Below are positions 1 to 10,600 of a DNA stretch of 64,000 nt, piece by piece. The translations under genes and the position numbers were made by a program. Location: the NCBI RefSeq assembly GCF_003612555.1, contig NZ_RAZF01000003.1, positions 62,001 through 126,000 of the forward strand, read 5' to 3'. The stretch is from Acutalibacter sp. 1XD8-33 (GTDB lineage: Bacteria; Bacillota; Clostridia; Oscillospirales; Acutalibacteraceae). The notes beneath the pieces were generated by a model that was not told where the DNA came from, did not search any database, and saw only the letters and a list, made by a program, of their open reading frames with translations. Positions within the stretch are counted from its first letter, which is position 1, and each line of letters begins with the position of its first letter.

Positions 1-127
1 CAGCCGAGACCCCTTGCGGCGGAGGCCACTCCGTATGACTCTCAAACCCTATACTTTCTGGACGGCAAAGGTGTTTTGGGCCTCCGGTCTCGCCCGCCGG
101 TTCGGTCAGTCGCTACATGCACGTACG
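1..127. repeat. Dispersed repeat fragment at the window edge
   Basis: Bases about 20-39 are the reverse complement of bases about 7001-7019, so the same intergenic sequence occurs here in the opposite orientation. No coding frame with a ribosome site is visible. The stretch lies downstream of the transglutaminase-like gene and continues past the window edge. Confidence 0.5.
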
Positions 128-2437
128 CTATTCGGAAAGGATCACCTGCGTCAGGTGCGCGGCCAGATCCACCGATCCCACATTGTACCCCGCGCAGGCA
201 AAGCGGCCATAGCCCTCGCCGTCCGCCAGCACCAGCAGGGGCAGACGCCCCGGCTCCAGGTACATCCGCCGGGCCGCCGCCTCCGCGGCCTCCCGGTTCT
301 CCGGCCAGAGCTTTGCTCCGGGCAGGCGCTCCCCCAGGGCCTCCCCGCCGATGAGGTGCACCCCGCAGCACAAAGCCCCCAGCTTCTCCGCCGATTCCTG
401 GAGCTCATTGAGTAGATGCTCCGTGGGCTCCGCGCCGGGGTCCACCCAGCACAGCAGGCTGGGCCCTTCCCAGGAGATCCCCAGGGGCGGCAGCTTGAGC
501 CTTTGCAAAAGCTCCTCCCGGCTGGCTTTCCGGAACCGGGCCTCCACTGTCCGGCTCTCTCCGGCCTTTAGATTGATCTCCTGCATTTCTCCCAGCTGAT
601 TCCCCCCCGGCAGGCGGGTGGAGGCAATTAGCCGGTACTCCCCGGCGGGCAGCTCCACGGCCTCCCCCGGCCGCAGGGGAGCCATCCGCCAGCCCTGGTC
701 CCAGGCCATCAGCCCCAGGGCTCCCCGCTCTCCCGGCGGGGTTTTCACCGTGAGCCAGGCGGACGCCTCGCCGCCGGCCCGGCGGAAGGCTCCCTCCCGC
801 CAGAACTCCGGCCAGCCTCCCGGCGCGATTCTGGCCGGGATTCCTTTTGCCCGGCACAGGGCGCAGAACAGCGTCCCCCGCCCGGCCTCCTGGACCGCGC
901 CTAGCTTCCAGGCTCCCGCCGGGGTCTGGGGCAACTCCGGAAAGCTCTGGATGGTGGGAAGGGCCTGAGCCAGCCCCCAAAGCTCTTCCGGGGAATCCGG
1001 CAGCGCCGCCCCTTCCAGCAGCTCCCGCCAAGGGGCCAGGGGCTCCAGCCCGATCCGGGGACAGAGCAGGGCGCTCTCGAAAACCTCCCGCGACAGGCCG
1101 CTTTCGTGGGCCAGGGCCCCTTCGCAATCCCGCCACAGGGCTTCGGGGAGGCTTCCCGCCCGGTCTTTCCGGGTCAGGGTTCCCAGAGCCCACCCGGCCA
1201 GCGGCCTCCTCTCAGAAGGGGGCTCCGCCCGCTTGCGGGCCCTGCGCGCCTCTTTCAACCGTTCCATCTCCCGGCGGCGGGACTGCTTCTCCTCCTCTGT
1301 CAGGGCCGGGGACGTGCGGCCGGAATCCGCCGGGGCCAGGAAGTCGAAGCTCCCCGGCTCCACCCGGCTCCCCGACAGAGTCAGAAGCGCCTTTTCCGTC
1401 TCTCCCGTGTGGACCAGTGCTTCCCCGAAAAGACCGTCTTTCTCCGCCGTCACCCAGAGGCTTCCCAGTCCCAGGTTCAGCCGGGCCTCGCCATTCTCTC
1501 CCGCAATCCGCCGGGCGATTTCCCGCAGTCCGCCGTCGTTCAGCAGATAGATTCCGATCTCCGCCCTGCAAAGAGGCTCTCCCTGGGGCCCGGCCACTCG
1601 CACCTCAAAGGGCCGGGCTTTGGCATACCGGGCGGTGACACTCTCATAGGCCACGCCCTCCCGCCGGTTCAGGTCCAGGGGGCTGACGCCCGGAAACAGG
1701 AACTCCCAGCCCGGGGCCTCCCCTACAAAAACTTTGGTGTGGCAGAGCATGGCCCGGCCCGCCGCCGGGATGAACCAGCCCATGTCCAGCCGGGGCTCCG
1801 GCTCGCAGGCCCCCAGAAAGCGCCAGTGCGCCCCATCCCAGGCCTCCACCCAGGCGTGGTTGTCGTCGCAGTGGGACCATCGGGGGGCATAGACCTGCCG
1901 GGCGGCGATGCCCACGCTGCGCAGGGCGTTCACCGCGAAAACCGACTCTTCCCCGCAGCGGCCCCAGCCCCGGCGGTAAATATCCAGGGCCGAGGAGGTG
2001 GTGTCATCCGTAGAGCGGTAGACCACGTTCTCCCCGCACCAGCGGTTCACCTCCAGAATGGCCTCTGGCAGGCTCAGCCCCTCCAGCCGGAGGGCCAGTT
2101 CCCGGCGAAACATGCCCCGGCAGGGGTCCAGCTTTTCCGTATTCACCCGGGGATAGAGCACGTCCTTGCAGAAGAGCTCCTCGGAAAGCGCCGTGCACCA
2201 GGGAAATTCCTCCCGGACCAAAAGCCCCTCCCGGACAGAATCCAAAACCAGCTCCGGGGCATAGTCCCCCAGGTCCGTGAGAGGCAGGGTTCCCGCCAGA
2301 TACTGGAACAAGACCCGCGCCTCCCCCTCCAGGCTCTCTAACTTTTCTCGCCAGCAGGGCAGGCGGGCCCACACGGCCCCCCGACCCGTCCAGGCGGCCC
2401 GGGCAAACTCCAGAAACTTCTCCGAAAGCTCCATCAT
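128..2437 (-). CDS. Transglutaminase-like domain protein
   Basis: A 769-aa protein whose N-terminal third carries a transglutaminase-like (papain-fold, peptide N-glycanase type) core. GRCGEES holds the candidate nucleophile Cys161, and DDNHAWVEAWD holds His194. The usual Asp-Pro is replaced by an ACEP motif, with Glu212 a possible third residue. The C-terminal two thirds look like carboxypeptidase-regulatory or Ig-like beta segments followed by a second region with a poorly conserved repeat. There is no signal peptide, so a cytoplasmic location is inferred. The ATG overlaps the stop of the fucosidase gene by four bases (ATGA), which implies translational coupling and a shared role, perhaps glycopeptide processing. 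The family is clear; the substrate is not known. Confidence 0.85.
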   Translation of the reverse strand: MMELSEKFLEFARAAWTGRGAVWARLPCWREKLESLEGEARVLFQYLAGTLPLTDLGDYAPELVLDSVREGLLVREEFPWCTALSEELFCKDVLYPRVNTEKLDPCRGMFRRELALRLEGLSLPEAILEVNRWCGENVVYRSTDDTTSSALDIYRRGWGRCGEESVFAVNALRSVGIAARQVYAPRWSHCDDNHAWVEAWDGAHWRFLGACEPEPRLDMGWFIPAAGRAMLCHTKVFVGEAPGWEFLFPGVSPLDLNRREGVAYESVTARYAKARPFEVRVAGPQGEPLCRAEIGIYLLNDGGLREIARRIAGENGEARLNLGLGSLWVTAEKDGLFGEALVHTGETEKALLTLSGSRVEPGSFDFLAPADSGRTSPALTEEEKQSRRREMERLKEARRARKRAEPPSERRPLAGWALGTLTRKDRAGSLPEALWRDCEGALAHESGLSREVFESALLCPRIGLEPLAPWRELLEGAALPDSPEELWGLAQALPTIQSFPELPQTPAGAWKLGAVQEAGRGTLFCALCRAKGIPARIAPGGWPEFWREGAFRRAGGEASAWLTVKTPPGERGALGLMAWDQGWRMAPLRPGEAVELPAGEYRLIASTRLPGGNQLGEMQEINLKAGESRTVEARFRKASREELLQRLKLPPLGISWEGPSLLCWVDPGAEPTEHLLNELQESAEKLGALCCGVHLIGGEALGERLPGAKLWPENREAAEAAARRMYLEPGRLPLLVLADGEGYGRFACAGYNVGSVDLAAHLTQVILSE

Positions 2438-3756
2438 TCGTCTCTCAGCTCCACCTTCAGCACAGTGTCCACCGGGTCCGACAAAACCGGATCCGGACCC
2501 AGATCCGCAAAGACCACGTCCGGGTAGTTATCGGTGATCCAGCTTCCCGCCAGGCGGATCTCCGCCCCGGTGGCCAGCCAGCGGACGGCTTTCACCTGTT
2601 CCTTCCGTAGGCCCGCCAGGGGCATGGCCCCGATGGTGTTCTCAAAAAGATGGTAATAGAGGATATTGCCCTTCCGGGTGATCCGGCCCATGTCGGGCTT
2701 GGGAATTCCCGCCTTACCGCAGCCGTAGACGCTCTCGCTGTTTTTGTCCATCCAGGCTCCAATCTCCGAGAGGATCTCAAGAGACTCCGCCGGGATGTTT
2801 CCCTTGGCGTCCGGGCCCACGTTCAGAAGGAGGTTGCCCCCCTTGGACACGCACTCCACCAGCTTCTTGATGAGCATGGGGGCGGGCTTGAAGAACCGGT
2901 CCAGGGCGCAGTAGCCCCAGTTGTTGTTCATGGTGACGCAGGCCTCCCAGCACAGGTCCCGGCCGTTCTTGTCCAGCAGGCCGCCCGGGGGAATGATCTG
3001 CTCCGGGCTGACGAAATCCCCGTGGTAGGGCTTGGGGTCCCCCTCCCAGAGGGAGCCGAATCCCTCGCCGCTGACCTCCAGGCGGTTGTCGATGATGATT
3101 CCGGGCTGAAGCTCCCGGACCATGGTGACCAGCTCCGTGGCCCGCCAGGTTTCCCCGCGCATACAGTTCTCCCCCTCTCCATAGGAGAAGTCGAACCAGA
3201 GGATGTCCAGCTTGCCGTAGTTCTCGCACAGCTCCCGTACCTGGCCATGCATGTAGTCCAGATAGCGGTTGAAGTCCCGGCCCTCGTTGCCACATTCCGG
3301 ATGGTTGCGCATGGGATGGTTCTGGTCCTTATAGTGGGGGTAGTCCGGGTGGTGCCAGTCCAAAAGGGAGTAGTAGAGGCCCACCTTCAGGCCCTCGGCC
3401 CGGAAGGCGTCCAGGAACTCCCGCACCAGGTCCCGGCCGCATTGGGTCTTGGTGGACTTGAAGTCCGTGAGGGCGCTGTCAAAGAGGCAGAAGCCATCGT
3501 GATGCTTGGAGGTGAGGACGGCATACTTCATCCCCGCCGCTTTGGCGGCTCTGGCCCAGGCCTTGGGGTCATAGTCCACGGGATTGAATTCGTCAAAGAA
3601 AGGGAGGTACTCCTCCTCGGGCATCTGCTCGGTGCTGCGCACCCACTCGCCCCGGGCGGGGATGGCGTAGAGCCCCCAGTGGATGAACATGCCGAACCGG
3701 GCCTCTTGATACCACTCTATGCGCTTTTCATATTCTTCTCGGTTAAACTGATACAT
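2434..3756 (-). CDS. Alpha-L-fucosidase, GH29
   Basis: A 440-aa glycoside hydrolase family 29 enzyme that releases alpha-L-fucose from glycans. Visible family marks are FGMFIHWGLYA near residue 21, SKHHDGFCLF near 83, and ILWFDFSYG, whose Asp189 matches the GH29 nucleophile. No secretion signal is present, so it probably acts on imported fucosylated oligosaccharides or glycopeptides. The chosen ATG follows AAAGGAG at good spacing; a longer open frame upstream (to 3909) has no ribosome site. It is the first gene of a two-gene leftward unit with the transglutaminase-like protein. Confidence 0.93.
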   Translation of the reverse strand: MYQFNREEYEKRIEWYQEARFGMFIHWGLYAIPARGEWVRSTEQMPEEEYLPFFDEFNPVDYDPKAWARAAKAAGMKYAVLTSKHHDGFCLFDSALTDFKSTKTQCGRDLVREFLDAFRAEGLKVGLYYSLLDWHHPDYPHYKDQNHPMRNHPECGNEGRDFNRYLDYMHGQVRELCENYGKLDILWFDFSYGEGENCMRGETWRATELVTMVRELQPGIIIDNRLEVSGEGFGSLWEGDPKPYHGDFVSPEQIIPPGGLLDKNGRDLCWEACVTMNNNWGYCALDRFFKPAPMLIKKLVECVSKGGNLLLNVGPDAKGNIPAESLEILSEIGAWMDKNSESVYGCGKAGIPKPDMGRITRKGNILYYHLFENTIGAMPLAGLRKEQVKAVRWLATGAEIRLAGSWITDNYPDVVFADLGPDPVLSDPVDTVLKVELRDE

Positions 3757-3878
3757 TTTCCTGCTCCTTTCCCTTCTTGGGTTTGATGGTATTATATCCG
3801 GGTTTTCCCCTGTGTGCTTGACGGATCCTGGCCGGTTTTTAGGATAATATTCATCTTTCCCCCACAGGCTTTGACTCC

Positions 3879-3929
3879 TATACTTTCTAAGAGACAAGCG
3901 GCTACGCACACGCTCTCTCTAAAAGTATC
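3879..3929. terminator. Imperfect hairpin overlapping the radical SAM stop codon
   Basis: Bases 3879-3894 and 3914-3929 are an imperfect inverted repeat of about 16 bp. The stop codon of the radical SAM gene (3919-3921) lies inside one arm. No clear U-tract follows on the minus strand, so termination strength is doubtful. Confidence 0.4.
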
Positions 3930-4977
3930 CAATCCGGGCCGGAATCCTCAGCTCTGTCAAGCCGCGATATATCACGCTGGGATAATCTCCAAAGAGCGCT
4001 TCCTGGGGCAGCTCCGACAGCTGGTTGATTAAGCGCTCTTTGGCGGGCAGCTTGTCCACATTATAAAACGCGCCGTAATCCCGATTGCCCGGCAGGGCCC
4101 GGATAGCCCTTGCGGCCTCTTCCAGATCAATGTGCCGCAGGTCCCCCAAGCATTGGGTTTCCGCGCCCGAATTTCCCACATAGAGCCGGCAGTCCGGATG
4201 CAAAGACAGATACAGCTCCTCCTGCTCCTGGGAAAATAAGTCCGGCAGGCTCTGGTCTTGCAGCCACCGGATTCCCGCCGCAACCGTGCTGTGCTCAATC
4301 GAATTCATCAGCGCCGCCTCATCCTGGCCCCACTCAGAAAGATGCCCGGCAAGGCCCGCCGCCATGCCGGCCGAGGCCCGGTATGGCTCGAAGTCCATCA
4401 TATTGCGGTGGGGGGTAAAAATGGGGATCACAAAGCCAATATACTGGGGACGAAGCCGGTCCAACACACGGGATATTCCGTCCGCGTCCTGGACAAAAAA
4501 GCGGTTCAGCATCAGAGTGACCTCCAAAGAAGCCCCCTGCTCTTTTAGATATTCTCCCGCAGCCACAGCGGCGTCAAAGGCTCCCCCGCGCCGGACGATT
4601 CTGTCATGATGTTCCGGGCTTCCATGGAGGGTGATGCCGAACGTATGGTAGCCGCAATCCAGATACGCGCGGACTACCTCGGCCCTATCCCCGCGCCCCA
4701 TCAGCGCAACTCCGGTGGTCATGCCATGGTGATAATTCTGGATGTTCCGGGTGTTCGCCGCAGCGGAAATAATCCGTGCAATTTCCGGGTGATTCATCGG
4801 CTCATGGTCCAATGTAAAACTGGTCTCATCGGGCAGAAGCGCCGCCAGCCTGTCCAATTTCTCCATGCACAGCAGGGCGTCTCCCGTTGCCATCATCGGA
4901 CCGGGCCCCCCGTTCACATAGCAGTGCCGGCAGCGGGTATTGCAGCCTGCCAGCAGAAAGTCGATGTTAATCATCAT
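3919..4977 (-). CDS. Radical SAM domain protein
   Basis: A 352-aa protein opening with the radical SAM iron-sulfur motif CxxxCxxC (Cys12, Cys16, Cys19, in GCNTRCRHCYV). A TIM-barrel-like body follows. There is no SPASM cysteine cluster at the C-terminus, and no nearby precursor peptide, methylase or PqqD-like partner was seen. The reaction is therefore unknown. The sequence is less GC-rich than its neighbours. It stands alone, divergent from the Na/Pi cotransporter. Confidence 0.85.
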   Translation of the reverse strand: MMINIDFLLAGCNTRCRHCYVNGGPGPMMATGDALLCMEKLDRLAALLPDETSFTLDHEPMNHPEIARIISAAANTRNIQNYHHGMTTGVALMGRGDRAEVVRAYLDCGYHTFGITLHGSPEHHDRIVRRGGAFDAAVAAGEYLKEQGASLEVTLMLNRFFVQDADGISRVLDRLRPQYIGFVIPIFTPHRNMMDFEPYRASAGMAAGLAGHLSEWGQDEAALMNSIEHSTVAAGIRWLQDQSLPDLFSQEQEELYLSLHPDCRLYVGNSGAETQCLGDLRHIDLEEAARAIRALPGNRDYGAFYNVDKLPAKERLINQLSELPQEALFGDYPSVIYRGLTELRIPARIGYF

Positions 4978-5100
4978 GCTTAAGCTCCTATCGTATCTCC
5001 ATCACTTGTCTCTCAGTATAGTATATTGATTTTACCACAAAGTGAACCGAGTTTCTACCGGTTGCGGGAATTCTCCGCATTTTTTCCAAAACCCATTGAT

Positions 5101-5130
5101 TTGCCCCCGCCCCCTATGCTATCATATATT
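5101..5130 (+). promoter_or_regulatory. Possible promoter for the Na/Pi cotransporter
   Basis: TTGCCC (5101-5106) and TATATT (5125-5130) are separated by 18 bases, about 45 bases before the start codon. The -10 match is moderate and several overlapping alternatives exist. Confidence 0.35.
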
Positions 5131-5172
5131 TGTATTGGCATAGTTCGGGATATTTCGCGAGGAGTTGTCAAA

Positions 5173-6951
5173 ATGGATATTTTTTCCGTCTTTACCCTGA
5201 TGGGTGGCCTGGCCTTCTTCTTGTACGGCATGAACGTGCTCTCCTCCGGCCTGGAGAAAATGGTGGGCGGCAAGCTGGAGTCTGTCCTGCGTGCCATGAC
5301 CTCCAACCGGTGGAAGGGACTGGCCCTGGGCGCGGTGATCACCATTGCCATCCAGTCCTCCTCCGCTATGACAGTGATGCTGGTGGGCCTTGTGAACTCC
5401 GGCATCATGGAGCTGAGCCAGACGGTCAGCGTGATTATGGGTTCCAGCATGGGCACCACCCTCACGGCCTGGATCCTCAGCGCCACGGGCATTGAAAGCG
5501 ACAGCGTCTGGCTGCGGATGCTGAAGCCGGAATCCTTCTCCCCGGTGCTGGCTCTCATCGGCATCGTCATGGTGATGGTTGGCAAAGAGGGCAAAAAGCG
5601 GGACGCGGGGAACATCCTGCTGGGTTTCTCCATCCTGATGACCGGCATGACCTTCATGAGTCAGGCGGTGAGCCCCCTGGCGGAAACCCCTTTCTTCCAT
5701 GAAATCCTCATTATGTTCCAGAACCCCCTGATGGGCGTGCTCATTGGCACAGTATTCACCGGGGTGATTCAGAGCTCCGCCGCTTCGGTAGGCATCCTCC
5801 AGTCCCTGGCCATGACCGGCAGCATCACCATGAGCATGGCCTTCCCCATCATCACCGGGGCCAACATCGGCACCTGCGTGACAGGCTTGCTCTCTGCCAT
5901 CGGCGCCAATAAGAACGCCAAGCGAGTGGTTGCCGTCAGCGTCTATTTCAAGGTGATTGGCACGGTGATCTGCCTCTCCGCGTTCTATGGCCTCAACGCC
6001 ATCTTCCATTTCGACTTTGTGGACGCGCCCATCAGCGCCTTGGGTGTGGCCGTGGTACATACGCTTTTCAACGTGGTAAACACCTTTGTGCTTCTGCCTT
6101 TTTCCAAGCAGCTGGAGCAGCTGGCCAAGCTCACCATCCGAGACAAGAACACCCAGATCTCCCTGCTGGACGAGCGCCTGATGCTCTCCCCCGGCTTCGC
6201 CATCGCGGAGTGCCGCACTTTGGCCGTAAAAATGGCCCACGCCGCCCGGGACTCCATGCTGGGGGCCATCCAGATCACCCGGGACTATGATCCAAAAATT
6301 GCCGCAGCCATCACCCAGCAGGAAGAGGAAATTGACCTGTACGAGGACACTCTGGGCACCTTCCTGGTAAAGCTCAGCAGTAAGGACCTCTCCCACAGCG
6401 ACAGCAGCGAAGCGGCGGAACTGCTCCACGCCATCGGGGATTTCGAGCGCATCGGGGACCACGCCGTAAATATTCTGCGGGTGGCTCAGGAGATCCACGA
6501 CAAAGACCTGCGCTTCTCCGACAAGGCCCAGATGGAGCTTGCGGTGATCACCCAGGCCATTGTGGACATTCTAAACCTGACGGTAGACGCCTTCGAGCGG
6601 GAGGACACCATCGCGGCCGCCCGGGTGGAGCCCCTGGAGCAGGTGGTGGATGGCCTCAAGACCGAGCTGAAAAACCGGCATATCCGCCGGCTGCAAGAGG
6701 GCCGCTGCACCATCGAGCTGGGCTTTGTGCTCACGGACCTGCTCACCAACTATGAGCGGGTGTCCGATCACTGCTCCAACGTGGCCGTAACGGTAATCCA
6801 AATCCAGAACTCCGCCGCCATGGACGCCCACGGCTACCTGAACGAGCTGAAGAACTCCGGCAGTCCGGCCTTTACCAAGGCTTACAACGCCTATCTGGAG
6901 CAGTACAGCCTGCCCGCCTCTCCCGGCTCCGCGCCGGAGGAAATCGCCTGA
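5173..6951 (+). CDS. Na/Pi cotransporter family protein with PhoU domain
   Basis: A 592-aa membrane protein. The N-terminal part (residues about 1-310) has eight or more hydrophobic segments and the paired QSSSA motifs of the NptA/YjbB phosphate transporter family (QSSSAMTVML and QSSAASVGIL). The C-terminal part (about 350-560) is a PhoU-like helical domain with two EhhRhxDH motifs (FERIGDHAVN and YERVSDHCSN). It probably moves inorganic phosphate coupled to sodium. The ATG at 5173 has AGGAG eight bases upstream; the longer frame from 5026 lacks a ribosome site. It is monocistronic and ends in a strong terminator. Confidence 0.93.
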   Translation: MDIFSVFTLMGGLAFFLYGMNVLSSGLEKMVGGKLESVLRAMTSNRWKGLALGAVITIAIQSSSAMTVMLVGLVNSGIMELSQTVSVIMGSSMGTTLTAWILSATGIESDSVWLRMLKPESFSPVLALIGIVMVMVGKEGKKRDAGNILLGFSILMTGMTFMSQAVSPLAETPFFHEILIMFQNPLMGVLIGTVFTGVIQSSAASVGILQSLAMTGSITMSMAFPIITGANIGTCVTGLLSAIGANKNAKRVVAVSVYFKVIGTVICLSAFYGLNAIFHFDFVDAPISALGVAVVHTLFNVVNTFVLLPFSKQLEQLAKLTIRDKNTQISLLDERLMLSPGFAIAECRTLAVKMAHAARDSMLGAIQITRDYDPKIAAAITQQEEEIDLYEDTLGTFLVKLSSKDLSHSDSSEAAELLHAIGDFERIGDHAVNILRVAQEIHDKDLRFSDKAQMELAVITQAIVDILNLTVDAFEREDTIAAARVEPLEQVVDGLKTELKNRHIRRLQEGRCTIELGFVLTDLLTNYERVSDHCSNVAVTVIQIQNSAAMDAHGYLNELKNSGSPAFTKAYNAYLEQYSLPASPGSAPEEIA

Positions 6952-6958
6952 AGAAAGC

Positions 6959-6993
6959 GCCCCGCTCCCCACCCATGGGAAGCGGGGCTTTTT
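6959..6993 (+). terminator. Intrinsic terminator after the Na/Pi cotransporter
   Basis: GCCCCGCT (6959-6966) pairs with AGCGGGGC (6981-6988) and is followed by TTTTT, eight bases after the stop codon. Confidence 0.9.
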
Positions 6994-6994
6994 G

Positions 6995-7445
6995 TAGCGT
7001 AATACGGAGTGGCCTCCGGCACACCGCGCCAAACGAGGCGAAATGAGCAGGCTGGGTTTCGCGGTGGTGTCAAAAAGATAGACGCTCGCGCGGCTCGGTC
7101 TATCTTTCCGTTTTGCTTCGCAAAACTCTGCCAAGCTGGGTGCGGACGCTCTCAGCTGGCCAGGGGCCTGTCTCACCTGCCGGTTCGGGCGGGTCAGAGC
7201 AAGAGTTCATGCCTGCATGAACTCTTCGCCACTGGCGATTTTCCCCGCCCCTTGACCGCGCAATGTCACTCCTCATTACATTCGTCGTGAAGGTTTTGAT
7301 GTTTTGACGAGCTGACCCAACAACCGTAAAAGTTTCGTAGACTTCGTAAAACGAAGTCTTACCTTTCTCAAAGGTGGCAGGGTGTGCCTTAGCAGAGTCC
7401 CACGACCTTGCCGGAATGCGCGAGAGTTCGCTTGCGAACTCTTCT
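6995..7445. repeat. Composite intergenic repeat with hairpin cassettes
   Basis: This stretch has no supported gene. Sequence from about 7250 to 7445 (anchor CCCCTTGACCGCGCAATGTC, then the AAAAGTTTCGT block, then the ACGACCTTGCCGGAATGCGC block) recurs in other gaps of the window. Perfect hairpins are embedded at 7203-7224 and 7424-7441; the latter is identical to one at 30159-30176. Short frames here are repeat artefacts. Confidence 0.85.
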
Positions 7446-7477
7446 GTGCGCATGGAGGCCTTCCAATACTCAAAAAA

Positions 7478-7666
7478 TTATTCTTTCTTCTTCCCCTCTT
7501 CCAGCAGGAGCTTCACCGCTCCATCCTGGTTCACCGCCCGCAGGACGCTTTGCCGCCTTTCCAGCGAGAGCAGCAGCGTCAGCAGCAGGTTCAGAAATGT
7601 AACGATTCCCAAGGCCAGTTTTGCCCCTGTTCCCGGCTTCCTCCTGGCTCCGCCTTTCTTCGCCAT
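7478..7666 (-). CDS. Small single-pass membrane protein
   Basis: A 62-aa protein with a basic N-terminus (residues 1-14), one hydrophobic segment (about 16-34) and a charged tail. AAAGGAGG lies just before the ATG and overlaps the end of addB, so the two are probably co-transcribed and coupled. No family is recognised. Good start signals, but the small size limits certainty. Confidence 0.65.
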   Translation of the reverse strand: MAKKGGARRKPGTGAKLALGIVTFLNLLLTLLLSLERRQSVLRAVNQDGAVKLLLEEGKKKE

Positions 7667-7667
7667 C

Positions 7668-10600
7668 TCAATGACCTCCTTTCTCCACGATCCGTTCCAT
7701 TGCCTCTTTTTCCGTCAGCCGCTCTTCCTCCACATCTCGCTCTCCCAGCTCCTTCCCGCATACCGCCCCGTAGGGGCAGTACTGACAGGCGCTATGATTC
7801 TTCATATTGGGCCGCGCTGCGGCTTCTCCCTCCAGCAGGGCCTGGCCCATGGAGGCAACCAGACGCTTCGAATGTTCCAGCACCAGCCCCAGATGTTCCG
7901 GGCTCAACACAGAGCTACGGCTGTCCGGAGTTCCGTCCTTTTTCAGCGCCGCAGGGATGAATTCCCCCTTGGCCCCCGCCTCCATGGCCTGAATGATCCC
8001 GCTGTCGTCCAGAACCAGCCCGCTCATCTTCAGCTGGCGGCGGTTTACCTTTTCGACCTCTTCCTGGCCCGACCCCCGCTCCGCGCTTACCGCAGGCTCC
8101 CCCGCAGGCATATAGAGGATTCCCGCCGGAAGGTTCTTTCCATCCTCCACCAGCGCCGCCAGATACACCAGCATCTGCATGTTCAGCCCATAGAGCACGT
8201 CTGCCAGCTTAAAGGACTTCTTCCCGGTTTTGTAGTCGACCACCCGCACATAGCTGCGGCCGTCCGGACGGCGGTACACGTCCACCCGGTCGATGGTCCC
8301 CCCCACCGTCACCACCCGGCCGTCCCCCGTCTCCACCCGAAGGGGCGGGGCGTCCTTTCCCAGCTTCCATTCCATATGCTCCGGCACAAATCTGCTCTGA
8401 GCCAGTTCCGCCTCAATATGCCGGATGAGCTTGCAGGCCGACTGAGCCATCCGATCCAGCCGGTATTTCTCCCGGCCGGAAAGCAACTCCAGCCCCCCCA
8501 TGTTCTCCCGGGCGTAGGCGCCGATCAGCTCCCGCACCATTTCCAGCAATTTTTCTTCTCCGTATCCCGCCCGCTCCCCAGAGGGAATCCGGAATATATT
8601 TTCCAACAGATAATGCATAATGGTGCCGTATTGCAACACATCCACCTGAGCCGGGCGGCGTTCCCGAGCGTTCAGCCCGTACCGGCAGAAATATTTAAAG
8701 GGGCAGCTGTGGTAGGTTTCCACCTGGGTGGGCGAGAGGAAGATTCTCCCGCCATAGAGCTTTTCTGCCAAAGCCAGGTCCTCTACCCGCTGGGGACGTT
8801 CTCCAGCGGCCCGTTCTAAAGCCTCCAGCCGTCCCGCATAGTCCGGGTCCTCCCGGATGAACTGCCGCAGCGCCGCCCCCTGAGGGCTGTTTTCCTGCCA
8901 CCGGGCCGCCATTCTGGAAAAAGCCGCCTCCCGGGAGTTGGCGAAAAACTCCTCGGGCAGATCCCGCACCGGCTCCAAACAGGGAAAAACGCCGCGTACC
9001 CCGGCCACCAGTTCGCTGGGCTCCTTATCTTCTCCGCCCGCCGACCGGGGCCAGGATATGGTTAGGCGTTCGCTGGGGGCGCAGGCCACCGAATAGGCCA
9101 GATATCGTTCTTCTATGGCTTTCTGTTCCAGGGGATCCCCCAAAGGCAGGTCCAGGGCGATGAGCTCTCGCCGCTCCCCATCGGAGAACACTCCCGAGGA
9201 CCGGGGGTTCAGGGGAAAATCTCCCTGTGTCACCCCGATCAAAAACACCGCCTTGGGAGAGGACTGCCGCACCTGTTCCGCCGTGCCAAAGACCACCTCG
9301 TCCACTGTTTGGGGAATTTCCGACACATCCTCCCCGGCCAGCACCTCCTTTAAAAGGCGGTAATACCGCTCCCGCGAGGTTTTCCGGTCCCCCAGGATGC
9401 TGTGCATCTGGTCCAGAACTTCCATCAGCAAATCCCACACCCGCAGCTGGCGGGCGGCAATGGCGTCCTCCCCGTCCAATTCCAGCCGCCGGCAGTACTC
9501 CGGCAAGCCCTCCTCCAATCCGAAATCCATCAGCAGCTGGTATACGGCCTCGCTGATCTCCGCCCCGGAGGCATCCGCGGTCCTCTCTCCAAAACGCGCC
9601 AGGGGAGGGATCAGACGCTCCCGCAAGGCATTCAGCTCCTCAAGGCACGCCGCGTCCTCTTCGGTCATCTCCCAGCCAAAGCCTCTGGGATGCCGGATAA
9701 ACACATCCCGCCAGGCCGCGCCGCTCAGCCTCCAGAGGAAGGCGTAGTTTTCCAAATCGGAAATCTCCTCGGGGGTAAACCCGGCCACTCCGGTTTTCAG
9801 CATTTCCAGCAGCTCCCCGGTATCCAGCCCGCTCTGCACCGCCTCAAAGGCCCCCAGCACGAACCGGGTTACAGGTTCCCCGTCCACCCGGACCGGCTGG
9901 GACAAAAAGCAGGGCACGTCCCGCTTCTTTAGCGCCACATCCAGGCTGCCATAGTACTGTTGAGGCGAACGGCAGATAATGGAAATGTCCCTGTAGCGCA
10001 TTCCCTGAGAAACCAGCCCCCGGATGGACGCCGCCACATATTCCGACTCTTGGAACACGTCTCTGGCCTCGAACAGAGTAATTCCCTGGGAGTCCTGGGA
10101 GACAAGGCCCTCTTCCGGAAAGAAAAGCTGTGCCTCCAGGAGCTTGAGGCTTTCATTTTGAAAGCGGGGAGAATGGGTGAGCGTCACCGGGGGCAGCAGG
10201 GGAATCTGATTCTCTTCCGCCAGCCGGGTAAGCCGCCAACGGGTGCGGTCTACCAGGGCAAAAAGCCCCGCGCCGTCTTGGGACAGTCCATCCGTACACA
10301 GGGAGACAAGCACGCTGTCCGCCTGGCGGAGCAATTCTTCCAGCACACCCAGCTCTTGGGGGGTAAAGCCCTCGAAAGAGTCCACCGCAATGGTATACCC
10401 GGAAAAGAGCCCCGTTCCCTTCAGCGCCTCCAAAAGACGGGTGAGGTCGTCCCGGGAGTCCAGGTAGGAGGCCGCTACCAGCGCGTTATAGGCCGCGTAA
10501 ATAATCCCCAGTTCCCGGAGCTTTTGGGCAAGGCCCAGGCTTTTCAGTTCTCCCGAGGCCTCTGTCAGCCGTTCCGGGGGAATGCCGCACAGCTTCATTT

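Noticed and set aside
5122-6498. Long minus-strand frame opposite the Na/Pi cotransporter
   Set aside because: It is a shadow of a GC-rich gene: no ribosome site, no hydrophobic or motif pattern, and the opposite frame is a clear transporter.
6995-7480. CRISPR array or tRNA genes in the repeat-rich gaps
   Set aside because: Repeats are not evenly spaced with unique spacers, no cas gene is present, and no cloverleaf with a T-loop was seen.
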